Assembly (NCBI GenBank): GCA_937907415.1
Contig: CALCHY010000053.1
Location: forward strand, 1-23,736
DNA from: an uncultured Trueperaceae bacterium
Lineage (GTDB): Bacteria; Deinococcota; Deinococci; Deinococcales; Trueperaceae
Direction of reading: 5' to 3'
Length of the DNA stretch: 23,736 nucleotides
The translations under genes and the position numbers were made by a program. Positions within the stretch are counted from its first letter, which is position 1; each line of letters opens with the position of its first letter. Under the pieces are notes generated by a model. That model did no database searches and had not been told where the DNA came from. It saw nothing but the letters and a program-made list of their open reading frames with translations. This document shows positions 7,936 to 20,111 of the stretch, piece after piece.

Positions 7936-9265
7936 GGTCGCCGCCAGCGAACACGCGTCGCAAGTAGTCGAACGACGCCTTCGGCGTGCGCTGCAGCGTC
8001 TCCCTATCAAGCGCCACTACCCCGAACTTGCGCGTGTAGCCGCTCGCCCACTCGAAGTTGTCGACCAGCGTCCACGCGAGGTAGCCGCGCACGTCGCAGC
8101 CTGCGTCCCTCGCGGCGGCCACCGCCCGCAAGTAGCGGGAGAAGTAACTGATCCGCGCCCTGTCGTTCACCTTGCCGTCGGGGCCGTGCACGTCCGGGTA
8201 CGCGGCGCCGTTCTCCGTGACGACGACGGCCGGGTTGCCGTACTCCTCCTTCAGGCGCAACAGGGTTCGCTCGAGAGCCGTGGGAGCGACGCGCCAGCCC
8301 ATCTGAGTCTCTTCTACCCCAGCTTCTGGTGGCACGATCTCGATGCCAAGCGGACCCTCACCAGCCCTCACGCGCTGCAGCGTGTAGTGGTTGACGCCGA
8401 GGACGTCCACGCGTTGCCGTAAGAGCTCGGTGTCGCCCGCCCGCAAAAGGTCGCCCAGGAAACCCTCGAGCGGTTCCGGGTACCTGCCGAGCAGTAACGG
8501 GTCGAGGTTCGCGCGGTTGTAGGCCGCGTCCGCCAGCGCCGCCGCGGCGACGTCCTCCTCACGCGGGTCGGCGCCGCCGGGTCCGACGGGAAGGGTTGGT
8601 TGCAGTGACACCACCGTGCCGAGGCGCAAGCCGGCGTCCAGGTCGCGAAGCCTAGCGATGCCTCCACCAACCGCCAGGTTCTGGTGGTGAACGGCGGCCA
8701 AGTACGCCCCCAAGTCGGAAACGCCCGGCGCGTGCATGCCGACGAGGTGGCCGAGAAGCGCGTGAACGTTCGGTTCGTTGAGCATGAGAAACGTACGCAC
8801 CCGGTCGCCGAGGTGGCGCGCGACGCGCTCGGCGTAGTCGGCGAAGTAGTAGGCGGTGTCTCGCGACTGCCAGCCGCCGCGCTCCTGCAGCGCCTGCGGC
8901 AGGTCCCAGTGGTAGAGGCACACCCACGGCTCGATCCCGGCGGCCAGCACCGTGTCTACCAAGCGGTCGTAGAACTCGAGCCCGCCACGGGAGTGGGCGC
9001 CCCTGCCCTCCGGCAGCCAGCGCGGCCAGGAGACGGAGAAGCGGTAGACACGTGCGCCCAACTCGCGCATCAGCGCCACGTCTTCCGGGTAACGGTAGTA
9101 GTGGTTGGTGGCAACGGCGCCACTCGAGCCGTCGACGATGGCGCCCTCGCGGGTGACGAAGCGGTCCCAGATCGACTCGCCCTTGCCGCCCGCCGCGGCG
9201 GCGCCCTCGATCTGGTAGGCCGACGTGGATATGCCCCAAAGGAAATCGTCAGGAAAGCTGGTCAC
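7922..9265 (-). CDS. Glycoside hydrolase family 1 beta-glucosidase
   Basis: GH1 retaining enzymes hydrolyse beta-glucosides or beta-galactosides. No signal peptide is seen, so it should be cytoplasmic. The 447-residue length is standard. N-terminal DDFLWGISTSAYQIEGA, the acid/base glutamate in LMLNEPN (about E164), GVNHYT, and the nucleophile in VVTENGAAY (about E351) are present, as is the late aglycone-site stretch DNFEWASGYTRKFG. I choose the GTG at 9265: an AGGAG ribosome site lies 6 nt upstream and the family-typical start follows. The open frame continues to 9388 but the extra 41 residues are not family-like. No sugar transporter or regulator is adjacent, so the substrate cannot be read from context. 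The 3' end overlaps the DUF423 gene tail-to-tail by 9 nt. Confidence 0.95.
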   Translation of the reverse strand: MTSFPDDFLWGISTSAYQIEGAAAAGGKGESIWDRFVTREGAIVDGSSGAVATNHYYRYPEDVALMRELGARVYRFSVSWPRWLPEGRGAHSRGGLEFYDRLVDTVLAAGIEPWVCLYHWDLPQALQERGGWQSRDTAYYFADYAERVARHLGDRVRTFLMLNEPNVHALLGHLVGMHAPGVSDLGAYLAAVHHQNLAVGGGIARLRDLDAGLRLGTVVSLQPTLPVGPGGADPREEDVAAAALADAAYNRANLDPLLLGRYPEPLEGFLGDLLRAGDTELLRQRVDVLGVNHYTLQRVRAGEGPLGIEIVPPEAGVEETQMGWRVAPTALERTLLRLKEEYGNPAVVVTENGAAYPDVHGPDGKVNDRARISYFSRYLRAVAAARDAGCDVRGYLAWTLVDNFEWASGYTRKFGVVALDRETLQRTPKASFDYLRRVFAGGDLSLG

Positions 9266-9395
9266 TAGCGGCTCCTGTCGGCGAGATCGGGCGGCAGCTT
9301 GGCGCACAGCGCCTTCGGCCGCGCTAGACGCCAGCCTACGCCGATGGCCAGCGCACCCAGAACGGCGCCCGCAAGTGGGCGTTAACACCCTGGTG

Positions 9396-9401
9396 TAGCA
9401 T
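9396..9401 (+). promoter_or_regulatory. Leaderless-type -10 box before the EamA transporter gene
   Basis: TAGCAT is followed by 7 nt (CGCTGTC) and the ATG at 9409. There is no Shine-Dalgarno and no matching -35 at the right distance. Confidence 0.5.
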
Positions 9402-9408
9402 CGCTGTC

Positions 9409-10323
9409 ATGCCACGAGGCCAGGGTACCGCTCACGAGGCCCGCAGCAAGGTGTGGCTGGTACTCGGAGTGGCCCTCGTCGCAGTGTCCTTCGCCTCCAT
9501 CTTCATCCGGTGGGCCGACGCGCCTGGCGTGGTCGTCGCCTTCTACCGCATGCTCATAGCCGGCGTGCTGATGGCGCCGCTGACGCTGGCAGGTCTGCGC
9601 CGCACGCGGCCAAGCGCGGCTGCGCTCCGCTCCACCCTACTAGCGGGCGCCATGCTCGCCGTGCACTTCGCGGCCTGGATCACCTCGCTCAGTTACACGA
9701 CGGTGGCCGCCAGCGTCTCGCTGCTGGCCACCTCGCCCCTCTGGGTCGCGCTGTTCGCGTGGTTCCTCCAGGGCCGCGCGCCGACGTTCATGCAGATGGT
9801 CGGCGTCCTCGTCGCCATGGCTGGCGGGGCGGTGATCGGCTTCGGCGACCTGAGCGGAGGCACGCAACCCGTGCTCGGTGACGCGCTTGCGCTCGTAGGC
9901 GCGGCGGCTGCCGGGGCGTACTTGCTGCTCGGCAGGCGCGCGCAAACGCTTGGCCTTGGGCTGCAGGCATACGCTGGCACCGCCTACCTCTTCGCCGCGG
10001 TCGTGCTCGCCCCGCTGCCCCTGCTCTTCGGAGCGCCCTATGGCGGTTATCCGGCGGCAACCTACTTCTTCGTAGCCGTGCTGGCCGTCGTGCCGCAGCT
10101 CATCGGCCACACGGGCCTCAACTACGCGGCCAAGCACCTCGACCCGGCGGTGGTGGCCGCGGCGCTGCTCCTCGAACCGGTCGTGTCAGGCGTGTTGGCG
10201 CTAGTGCTGTTCGGTGAGGAACCAGGCGCACTGACCCTCTTTGGCGCCGTCGTTCTGCTCACCGGCATCGGCGTTGCGCTGCGCGCGGCGGCCCCAGTCA
10301 CGGAGTTGGCGGGGCAAGAGTAG
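9409..10323 (+). CDS. EamA-family (DMT superfamily) transporter
   Basis: The 304-residue protein is almost entirely hydrophobic, with about ten membrane helices in two EamA repeats. The first runs from about 17 to 147 (FASIFIRWADAPGVVVAFYR, SLSYTTVAASVSLLATSPLW), the second from about 155 to 295 (LGDALALVGAAAAGAYLLLG, GLNYAAKHLDPAVVAAALLL, EPVVSGVLALVLFGEEP). These are typical DMT motifs of inner-membrane metabolite or amino-acid exporters; the substrate cannot be told. It is divergent from the GH1 gene (143 bp between starts), with a TAGCAT box 7 nt before the ATG. The next gene, carD, has its own promoter candidate. Confidence 0.92.
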   Translation: MPRGQGTAHEARSKVWLVLGVALVAVSFASIFIRWADAPGVVVAFYRMLIAGVLMAPLTLAGLRRTRPSAAALRSTLLAGAMLAVHFAAWITSLSYTTVAASVSLLATSPLWVALFAWFLQGRAPTFMQMVGVLVAMAGGAVIGFGDLSGGTQPVLGDALALVGAAAAGAYLLLGRRAQTLGLGLQAYAGTAYLFAAVVLAPLPLLFGAPYGGYPAATYFFVAVLAVVPQLIGHTGLNYAAKHLDPAVVAAALLLEPVVSGVLALVLFGEEPGALTLFGAVVLLTGIGVALRAAAPVTELAGQE

Positions 10324-10372
10324 TCGTGAGGCACGCTACGTAGTTGTACCGCGTGCAAAATCCTTCGGTTCC

Positions 10373-10381
10373 TGCTACCAT
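10373..10381 (+). promoter_or_regulatory. Candidate extended -10 promoter of carD
   Basis: TGCTACCAT is an extended -10 (TGn followed by TACCAT). No convincing -35 is seen. It implies a 5' leader of roughly 205 nt before the TTG start. The same TGCTAC core occurs before rpoB and rpmG. Confidence 0.4.
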
Positions 10382-10461
10382 ACGTGACGTGCTCGTGTGC
10401 GTTGAACTCTACGATAACTTACGCTCACAAGCTGCAAGCCCCCTCTCTACCAACCAGGTCG

Positions 10462-10484
10462 CGCACCGGTCAAACACCGGCGCG
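10462..10484 (+). other. Hairpin in the long carD leader (non-coding region 10324-10595)
   Basis: CCGGT-CAAAC-ACCGG forms a 5-bp stem, extended beyond one mismatch by CGC/GCG. It has no following T-run, so it is not an intrinsic terminator. The rest of the 272-bp gap between the EamA gene and carD holds no gene I can recognise. Confidence 0.4.
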
Positions 10485-10595
10485 TAACCGCTATTGGGCC
10501 GGGGAGCCCAAGTGCCTCAGTGTTCAATACGTGGCCTAAGCCACCACGCTGTGCCACTCGCGCCCGGCGGCGCGCTGCGAAGGGAGACAGTTGCA

Positions 10596-11102
10596 TTGAA
10601 AGACCAAGGTAAGACGTTCAAGATGGGTGATCAGGTCGTTCTACCACCTTACGGTGTTGGCGTCGTAGCAGGCACCACGGAACGCACCATCGCGGGTGCC
10701 AACCAGAAGTACTACCAGGTCGAGTTCCCTAACGGAACGTCTCGCGCGTACGTGCCCGTCGCCGCCCCTCAGGGCGCTGGCCTGCGCGCGGCCCTCACGC
10801 AGGACGAAGTTCAGAGCGTCCTCGAGCGCCTCCAGAACGGCCGCATCACCCTCCCGAAGCAGTGGGCGGCCCGTCACCGCAAGGTAACCGACCTCCTCAC
10901 GACCGGCGACCCTTACCAGATCGCCACTCTAGCGAGCGAACTGCGCCGCTGGGACCTCGAGCGCGGCCTGCCCGACCTCGACCGCCAAGCGTACCGCCGC
11001 GCGCTGCGTCTGCTTGCAGGCGAGATCAGCGCCGTGCTGCACATCAGTCAGCAAGAAGCGCGCGTGCTGATGGACGCGGGTGAGGAAGACGAACTCAACT
11101 AG
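10596..11102 (+). CDS. carD: CarD-family RNA polymerase-binding transcription regulator
   Basis: CarD binds the RNAP beta subunit and stabilises the open complex, notably at rRNA promoters in Thermus and mycobacteria. The 168-residue protein has the N-terminal RNAP-interaction (Tudor-like) domain at about 8-60 (FKMGDQVVLPPYGVGVV, YYQVEFPN, RAYVPV). A helical C-terminal domain at about 66-165 includes LPKQWAARHRK, whose Trp (W90) matches the wedge tryptophan (W86 of Thermus) that inserts at the upstream edge of the -10 bubble. I choose the TTG at 10596: AGGGAGA lies about 9 nt upstream and the protein then has family length. The open frame runs back to 10494, but those 34 residues are not CarD-like. 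It ends just before a strong terminator and faces the YqgF-like gene. Confidence 0.93.
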   Translation: MKDQGKTFKMGDQVVLPPYGVGVVAGTTERTIAGANQKYYQVEFPNGTSRAYVPVAAPQGAGLRAALTQDEVQSVLERLQNGRITLPKQWAARHRKVTDLLTTGDPYQIATLASELRRWDLERGLPDLDRQAYRRALRLLAGEISAVLHISQQEARVLMDAGEEDELN

Positions 11103-11128
11103 ATTGCAAGGGCGAACGTGAAAGTAGG

Positions 11129-11156
11129 GCGCGCCGCGGCTTCAACCGCGGCGCGC
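11129..11156 (+). terminator. Intrinsic terminator of carD, overlapping the end of the facing gene
   Basis: A perfect 11-bp GC stem (GCGCGCCGCGG / CCGCGGCGCGC) with a CTTCAA loop is followed by TTCTTCATCTTC on the plus strand. Its right arm also encodes the last residues of the minus-strand YqgF-like gene, whose TGA stop lies in the loop. On the minus strand the tail is CCTACTTT, so weak bidirectional action is possible. Confidence 0.85.
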
Positions 11157-11525
11157 TTCTTCATCTTCTAACCAGCGCAACGCTATGGCGTACGCCGCAT
11201 AATCGTCGATCAGCACCGGGGGGTTCAGCAGGCCGCGCGGCAGCAGGCGCGCTAGGCCGCGAGGCGGATGTGCGGCGAAATAGAGCTCTCGTCCCGCTAG
11301 CGACGTGCCCCTCTCCCCCACCAACTGGACGCTCAACCCCCTGGCGGTCAGGGCGCTAACGACCGCCGCGCTGCCGGTGCCGTCGCCCACGAGCAGCGTG
11401 GCGTCGGCCGGGAGTTCGAACGCAGCCAACGCGCTCGGCTCGAGCACGAGCCCGCGCTCCAACGTCCCGTCTAGCCCAACGAACGCCACGCCGAGGTTCT
11501 TGCCTGGATCGAACGCCACGATCAT
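11142..11525 (-). CDS. YqgF/RuvC-like RNase H-fold nuclease, small
   Basis: The protein (127 residues from this start) has the RNase H-fold opening strand IVAFDPGKNLGVAF, a VGDGTGS turn, the segment LVGERGTSLAGRELYFA and a C-terminal PPVLIDDYAAYAIALRW. The likely acidic triad is D6, E71 and D107 or D108. This pattern resembles the YqgF/RuvC-like proteins of cyanobacteria and Deinococcota. YqgF in E. coli is linked to 16S rRNA 5'-end maturation, but this subgroup is not experimentally assigned as far as I know. The open frame extends to an ATG at 11597, but that start lies in the loop of the rpoC terminator, so I choose the ATG at 11525. No good ribosome site is visible. It lies downstream of rpoC, past a strong terminator, and is convergent with carD. 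Confidence 0.7.
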   Translation of the reverse strand: MIVAFDPGKNLGVAFVGLDGTLERGLVLEPSALAAFELPADATLLVGDGTGSAAVVSALTARGLSVQLVGERGTSLAGRELYFAAHPPRGLARLLPRGLLNPPVLIDDYAAYAIALRWLEDEEARRG

Positions 11526-11579
11526 AGTCGTGGCCCAGCGTAACAGGCGGCCGCCCGGCGCGCGCCCAGGGTAAAGAAG

Positions 11580-11610
11580 GGGCCCGCACCCAGACATGGG
11601 GTGCGGGCCC
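11580..11610 (-). terminator. Intrinsic terminator of the rpoB-rpoC transcription unit
   Basis: A perfect 12-bp stem (GGGCCCGCACCC / GGGTGCGGGCCC, 7-nt loop) lies 27 bp downstream of the rpoC stop. On the minus strand it is followed by CTTCTTTACC. A smaller hairpin (TTCGCC / GGCGAA, 11613-11630) directly precedes it in the transcript. Confidence 0.9.
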
Positions 11611-11636
11611 TATTCGCCCTAAGTGGCGAAGCTAGC

Positions 11637-14600
11637 TCAGTTGGCGTCTGGTTGAGCCGGCGCGTCGCCTGCGCCTGGGCGCGTGGTAGGCACAGCGGCC
11701 TCCGCTTGACGCGGCGCCGTCTTGAGCTTCTCGAGCGAGCGCTTGTCCGCCACGCGCGTACGGCGGATGGCGGCGAGGCCAGTGCCGGCGGGCACCAGGC
11801 GACCGAGGATGACGTTCTCCTTCATGCCGACCAGGTCGTCGACCTTACCAGCGAGAGCCGCCTCGGTGAGGACGTGCGTGGTGTGCTGGAAGGACGCGGC
11901 GGACAGCCAGCTCTTCGTCGAGAGCGAGGCCTTGGTGATGCCGAGGAGGAGCGGCTTCCAGGAGGCGGGCGTCTTGCCCTCATCCAGGAGCGCCTCGTTG
12001 ACGGCTTGGACATCGAAGTGTTCGATGGTCTGGCCTTCGAGGAACTTGCTGTCGCCCGGCTCGTCGATCTCCACGTACTTGAGCATCTGGCGGACGATCA
12101 CCTCGATGTGCTTGTCGTGCACGCTTACGCCCTGGCCACGGTAGACCTTCTGGATCTCATCGACCAGGTAGGCCTGGACGGCGCCGGGGCCGCGCGACTC
12201 GAGCAAGTCGTGTGGGTTGATGCTACCGCGCGTGAGCGGCTGGCCGGCCTCGACCTTGTCGCCCGTGTTGACCAGCACGCGCAGGTTGCGGTCGACGCGG
12301 TGTGGGCGGATGAACTCGCCGTCCTCGCTCGTGATGACGATGGTCATGCGTTCCTTGTCGTCATCGTCTTGCACTTCGACGATGCCGTCGAGTTCGGCGA
12401 TGACCGCCTTGACCTTAGGCTTGCGGGCTTCCACCAGCTCGATCACGCGCGGGAGGCCCTGCGTGATGTCGGCCCCGGTGGCGATGCCGCCCGTGTGGAA
12501 CGTACGCATCGTGAGCTGCGTGCCGGGCTCGCCGATCGACTCCGCCGCGATGACGCCGACGGCTTCACCGAGGCTGACTTCGCGCATCATCGACAGGTCG
12601 AGACCGTAGCACTTGCGGCATACGCCGGCGCGCGTCTGGCAGGTGAGGGGGCCGCGGACGGCCACGGTGCGCAGTTCTGGCAGCGCCGCCATGGCCTTGA
12701 CGATCGCCTCGACGTCCTCCTTGTAGAGGAGCGAACCGAGCGCAAGGGTTACGCCGGGGAGTTCGAGTTCCTCCGCAAGGCGCCTGCCGTACAGGCTCAT
12801 GTCGATCTGACCCTTGGGCCGCGCGCGCTCGCCTTCGTAAAGGTCGACGGTCTCGAAGTCTGCGCTGCCGCAATCGTCCTCGCGCACCACGACCTCGTGG
12901 GCAACGTCGACGAGCTTACGGGTCAGGTAGCCGGAGTCGGCGGTACGGAGGGCCGTGTCGGCGCCGCCCTTACGAGCCCCGTGCGTGGAGATGAAGTACT
13001 CGAGCACGTCGAGGCCCTCGCGGAAGTTCGCCTTGATGGGCAACTCGATGGTCTCGCCTGACGGGTTCGCCATCAGGCCACGCATGCCAGCCAGCTGACG
13101 GATCTGTTGCGGGTTACCACGAGCGCCGGACTGCGCCATGACGAACAGCGGGTTGAACGGCATCTGCGTCTGGAAGTTATCGAACACGGCGTCCTTGACC
13201 TTCTCCGTCGTGTCGTTCCACAGGCGCACTACCTGCTGGTAGCGCTCTGAGTCGGTAACGAAGCCGCGCTGGTAAGCCGAGGTGATCTTGGCGAGCTTCT
13301 CCTCCGCTTCCGCGATCAGGACCTTCTTCTGAGGCGGGATGGCGACGTCGTCGATGCCGATCGTGATGCCAGAGGTGGTCGAGAGCTCGAAGCCGTACTG
13401 CTTGAGGCCGTCGAGCAGAGCCGCGGTGCGCTCGACGCCGAGGCGCTTGTAGGTCTCGACGACGAGGTCACGCAGCGCTCCGCGCTCGTAAACCGTGTCG
13501 TAGCGCAGGAGATCGCGCGGCACGTCGCCGCCCGCCTCGAGCGTTTCCTTGACCATGCGGGCGAACAGGAGCCGGCCTGGGCTCGTCTCGATCACTTCAC
13601 CGTCGACGCGGGCCGTTACGACGTCCTGCATGTCGATGCGGTGCTCCGCCACGGCGAGAAGCGCCTCGTCGACGTTACCGAAGCGGTACATGATGCGCCC
13701 GACGCTGCTCTTGACTCCACCGACCGTGATCTCGGAGTTGAGGTCAACCTCGTCGCGTTCGAAGGCGGCAAGTGCCGCGCTCTCGTCGGCGAACTCGAGG
13801 CCGACGCCGCGGTGCCCCGTGTGGAGCTGCGTGAGGACGTACAGCCCGAGGATGATGTCACGCGTCGCCTGCACGTTCGGGTTGCCGTGCGCCGGGCTGA
13901 GGAGGTTGTGGCTCGACAGCATCTGGAGGCGCGCTTCGGCCTGCGCGTACACCGACAGCGGGACGTGAATCGCCATCTGGTCACCGTCGAAGTCGGCGTT
14001 GAACGCCTCACACACGAGCGGGTGAAGCTGGATGGCCTGACCCTCAACGAGGACTGGCTCGAACGCTTGAATGCCGAGGCGGTGAAGCGTCGGGGCGCGG
14101 TTGAGGAGCACGACGCGGTCCTTGATGACCTCTTCTAGGGCGTCCCATACTTCGTCACGGGCGTCGCGGTACCGCTCGAGCATCTTGCGGGCGCTCTTGA
14201 TGTTGGAGACGATCCCGCGTTCCTCCAGCTTCTTGAAGAGGAAGGGCTTGAACAGTTCGAGCGCCATGCGCTTCGGCACGCCGCACTGGTGAAGCTGTAG
14301 CTGCGGCCCGACGACGATGACGGAGCGGCCGGAGTAGTCGACGCGCTTGCCGAGCAGGTTCTGCCTGAAGCGCCCCTGCTTGCCGCCGAGGAGGTCGGTT
14401 AGGGAGCGCAGTGGGCGGTCGGAGCCGGGGTGCACGACGGCGCTGCCGCGGCGGCCGTTGTCGATGAGGGCGTCAACCGCTTCTTGCAGCATGCGCTTCT
14501 CGTTGCGCACGATCATCTCGGGCGCGCCCTGCTGCATGAGCTTCTTGAGGCGGTTATTACGGTTGATGAGCCTGCGGTAGAGGTCGTTCAGGTCGGAGGT

Positions 14601-16291
14601 CGCGAAGCGCCCGCCCTCGACTTGCACCATGGGGCGCAAGCTGGGCGGCATGATGGGCACGGCCTCGAGGATCATCCAGGCGGGCTTGTTCTCGCCCTCG
14701 CCCACGCCCGACTGCAGGAAGGCGCGGGTGATCTCGAGGCGCTTGCGGGCCTTGGCGCGCTTGTGACGGCTCTGGGAGTTCATCTCCTCCTCGAGCTCGG
14801 CCTCGAGCTTCTTGAGGTCGATGGCCTCGAGGAGCTCCTTGATGGCCTCGGCGCCCATCTTGGCTTCGAAATCGTAGCTTTCGATGACGCGCACTTGGCG
14901 GCGTACGAGGTCGATCTCTACGCGGCCTTCGACGTCTGACTTGATGCGGCCGTCGTCAGCGAGGTCGTCACCGCGGCGCACGCGGTCGCCGTTGACGACG
15001 ATCGGCTCGTCTTCGTAACCGTAGATGCGGGCGCGCGAGACGATGATGCTGGCTGGGTGCGAGAGGCGCACGGTGCCGGACGCGGCGGCCGTGATCTCCT
15101 GGGCTGCGTCGATGGCGCCAACGACCTTCTCGCCAGGGCGCACGGTCGCGCCGTCGCCGACGAGGACGTGCATGGTCGGGTTCGTCTCGTGAGACTCGGA
15201 GCGCTCCCACTCGACCTTGAGGGTAACGGTGACGTTGACGCCCTTCGCCTTGCTCGTGCGCAGCGTCGCCGTCGCGCCTTGCGGCAGCGTGAGGCTGGTG
15301 CCGGCCGCGGCGCGCGCCAGCTCCGTGCCCGCCTCGACGAACTCGCCGCCCGCAACGAGCGGCTCGACACCCGCCGGGAGCAGGTAGGAGGCGAGGACCT
15401 CTTCCGTGTCTACGTCGTGGATGGAGAGGATGCCGCCATCTGTGCCGATGGGGAGGAGTTCGATGACGCCCTCGGCCTCGCCGGTGATGACGAGGTCGGA
15501 GCCGAGCTCACCTAGCGGCTGTCCGCCCTTGTACGACTCTTCCTCGATCCAGTCCTTCTTGGCGAGGACGAGGCGAGCGTCGCGCGACTCGTGGTAGTCG
15601 AGGACGATGCGGCGCGGGAAGCGGTACTGCGCGATGCCGGCGATCTTGGCCTTGACGCCCTTCGCTAGTTGCTGACCCGGCTCGACGATCTCGCCGTCGC
15701 GCACTACGGCGTCCTCGCCGCCGGAGACGCTGTAGGTCTCCTGCTGGCCGTAACGGAGTTGACGGTACTCGTCGTCGGACAGGAGGTCGGCGCGCTTGAG
15801 CGGGCGACCGTCGGGCAGGCGGGCGTCCTGCGGGTCGGTGACGATGTACTTGGCGAAGTACAGGACTTGCTCGAGTTGAGCGGTCGAGAGGTTGAGCAGC
15901 CCGCCGATCTTGTTCGGGATGTCCTTGACGTACCAGATGTGCGCGCACGGGGTCGCCAACTCGATGTGGCCCATGCGGTAGCGGCGCACGGTGGCGCGCG
16001 TCACTTCAACGCCGCAGCGCTCGCAGGTCTTGCCCGCGAAGCGCTGACCGCGGTACTTACCGCACGAGCACTCCCAGTCCTTCTCAGGACCGAAGACGCG
16101 TTCGTCGAACAGACCGTCACGCTCGGGCTTGAGGGTGCGGTAGTTGATGGTCTCAGGCTTGGTGATCTCGCCGTAGCTCCACTCGCGGATGCGCTTCGGT
16201 GACGCTATCTGGATCTTGACCTGAGTGAACTCGCGAGGCTGTTCCTTCACGCGCGGGCCATCACGGAAATTGTTGAACCTAGGGTTGTCGC

Positions 16292-16295
<4 letters not shown>
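11637..16295 (-). CDS. rpoC: DNA-directed RNA polymerase subunit beta'
   Basis: The largest core RNAP subunit, 1552 residues. The zinc ribbon near the N-terminus has C76, C78, C91 and C94. The catalytic NADFDGD is at 766-772, giving Mg-binding D768, D770 and D772. The second zinc site is around 1142-1227 ([18 protein letters not shown]), and the trigger-loop area includes the stretch around [20 protein letters not shown]. Residues about 160-455 form a large insertion rich in beta segments, matching in place and size the lineage-specific beta' domain of Thermus/Deinococcus. The catalytic motif sits 29 residues later than in T. thermophilus. The GTG start overlaps the rpoB TGA by 4 nt (GTGA), so translation is coupled. 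The C-terminal tail after about 1525 is low-complexity (Ala/Pro/Thr). A strong terminator follows. Confidence 0.98.
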
Positions 16296-19675
<3,380 letters not shown>

Positions 19676-19883
19676 CCCTTCGTTAAAGGCCGGGGCTGGC
19701 GCTTACTGCGCAGCTCCTGAGCACAGGTGCCGGGACGCGCGTCTCGCGCCGTACGGCTCTGTTCGCCAAGGAGTTGCATGTTCGGGTGTGGCTGTGCGTA
19801 ATATGCGACTAGGCTTACCGGTCCACCGAGCACCCGTCTGGTGCGCACGTTGGCGGTAGCGTGAATAGACACGACGTGACGAG

Positions 19884-19921
19884 CCACGACGCTGCAGGGC
19901 CGGTTTGGCCCTTGCTCGTGG
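19884..19921 (-). other. Two-tier hairpin in the rpoB leader
   Basis: An outer 6-bp stem (CCACGA / TCGTGG) encloses a perfect inner 6-bp stem (AGGGCC, AAACC loop, GGCCCT). It lies about 210 nt before rpoB, downstream of both candidate promoters. There is no T-run, so it is more likely a structural or regulatory leader element than an intrinsic terminator. Confidence 0.55.
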
Positions 19922-19933
19922 CGTTCACTTAGC

Positions 19934-19962
19934 AAGATATTTTCCAGCAGCTCAATCGTCAG
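19934..19962 (-). promoter_or_regulatory. Candidate second promoter of rpoB-rpoC
   Basis: On the minus strand CTGACG (19957-19962, 4 of 6 matches to TTGACA) is followed after exactly 17 nt by TATCTT (19934-19939). The region around the -10 is the most AT-rich in the gap. Confidence 0.4.
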
Positions 19963-19980
19963 GCCTCCCGGCGACCTCGC

Positions 19981-19989
19981 ATTGTAGCA
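19981..19989 (-). promoter_or_regulatory. Extended -10 promoter candidate of rpoB-rpoC
   Basis: TGCTACAAT on the minus strand is an extended -10 with 5 of 6 matches to TATAAT. The predicted start is near 19974, giving a leader of about 300 nt before rpoB. No -35 is recognisable. Confidence 0.55.
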
Positions 19990-20007
19990 GTTGCCCTTGG
20001 CAGTTTG

Positions 20008-20111
20008 GGTAGCGCTGCGCTACCGGCTTGCCTTTTCGCCTTGCTCCCCCGTTGGTGTTGGCGGCGCCCCTATTCGAGACGCCGCCCGACCAACTGTGCC
20101 GCGTTAGCGGC
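20008..20111 (-). other. Three tandem hairpins after rplL (attenuator/processing region candidate)
   Basis: In transcript order there are GCCGC-TAAC-GCGGC (20098-20111), a large stem at 20051-20094 (GTTGGT...ACCAAC outside, GGCGGCG...CGCCGCC inside), and GGTAGC-GCAGC-GCTACC (20008-20024, perfect to 8 bp around a central base). None is followed by a T-run. In E. coli the rplL-rpoB gap holds an attenuator and an RNase III site; this region may play the same part. Together with the leader elements it accounts for the gene-free stretch 19676-20169. Confidence 0.5.

Noticed and set aside
9266..9388. 41-residue N-terminal extension of the GH1 protein
   Set aside because: Arg/Ala-rich and outside family similarity; an AGGAG ribosome site sits 6 nt before the GTG at 9265.
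11526..11597. 24-residue N-terminal extension of the YqgF-like protein
   Set aside because: Its ATG lies in the loop of the rpoC terminator, so the extended mRNA would not be made as a unit.
11601..13061. Long plus-strand open frame (486 codons) opposite rpoC
   Set aside because: It is the antisense shadow of conserved rpoC codons in GC-rich DNA. The translation is Asp/Leu/Val/His-rich with no recognisable family.
19797..19818. TGGACC-16-TATTAC as a third rpoB promoter
   Set aside because: Matches are partial on both boxes and the spacing is short; the two upstream candidates are better.
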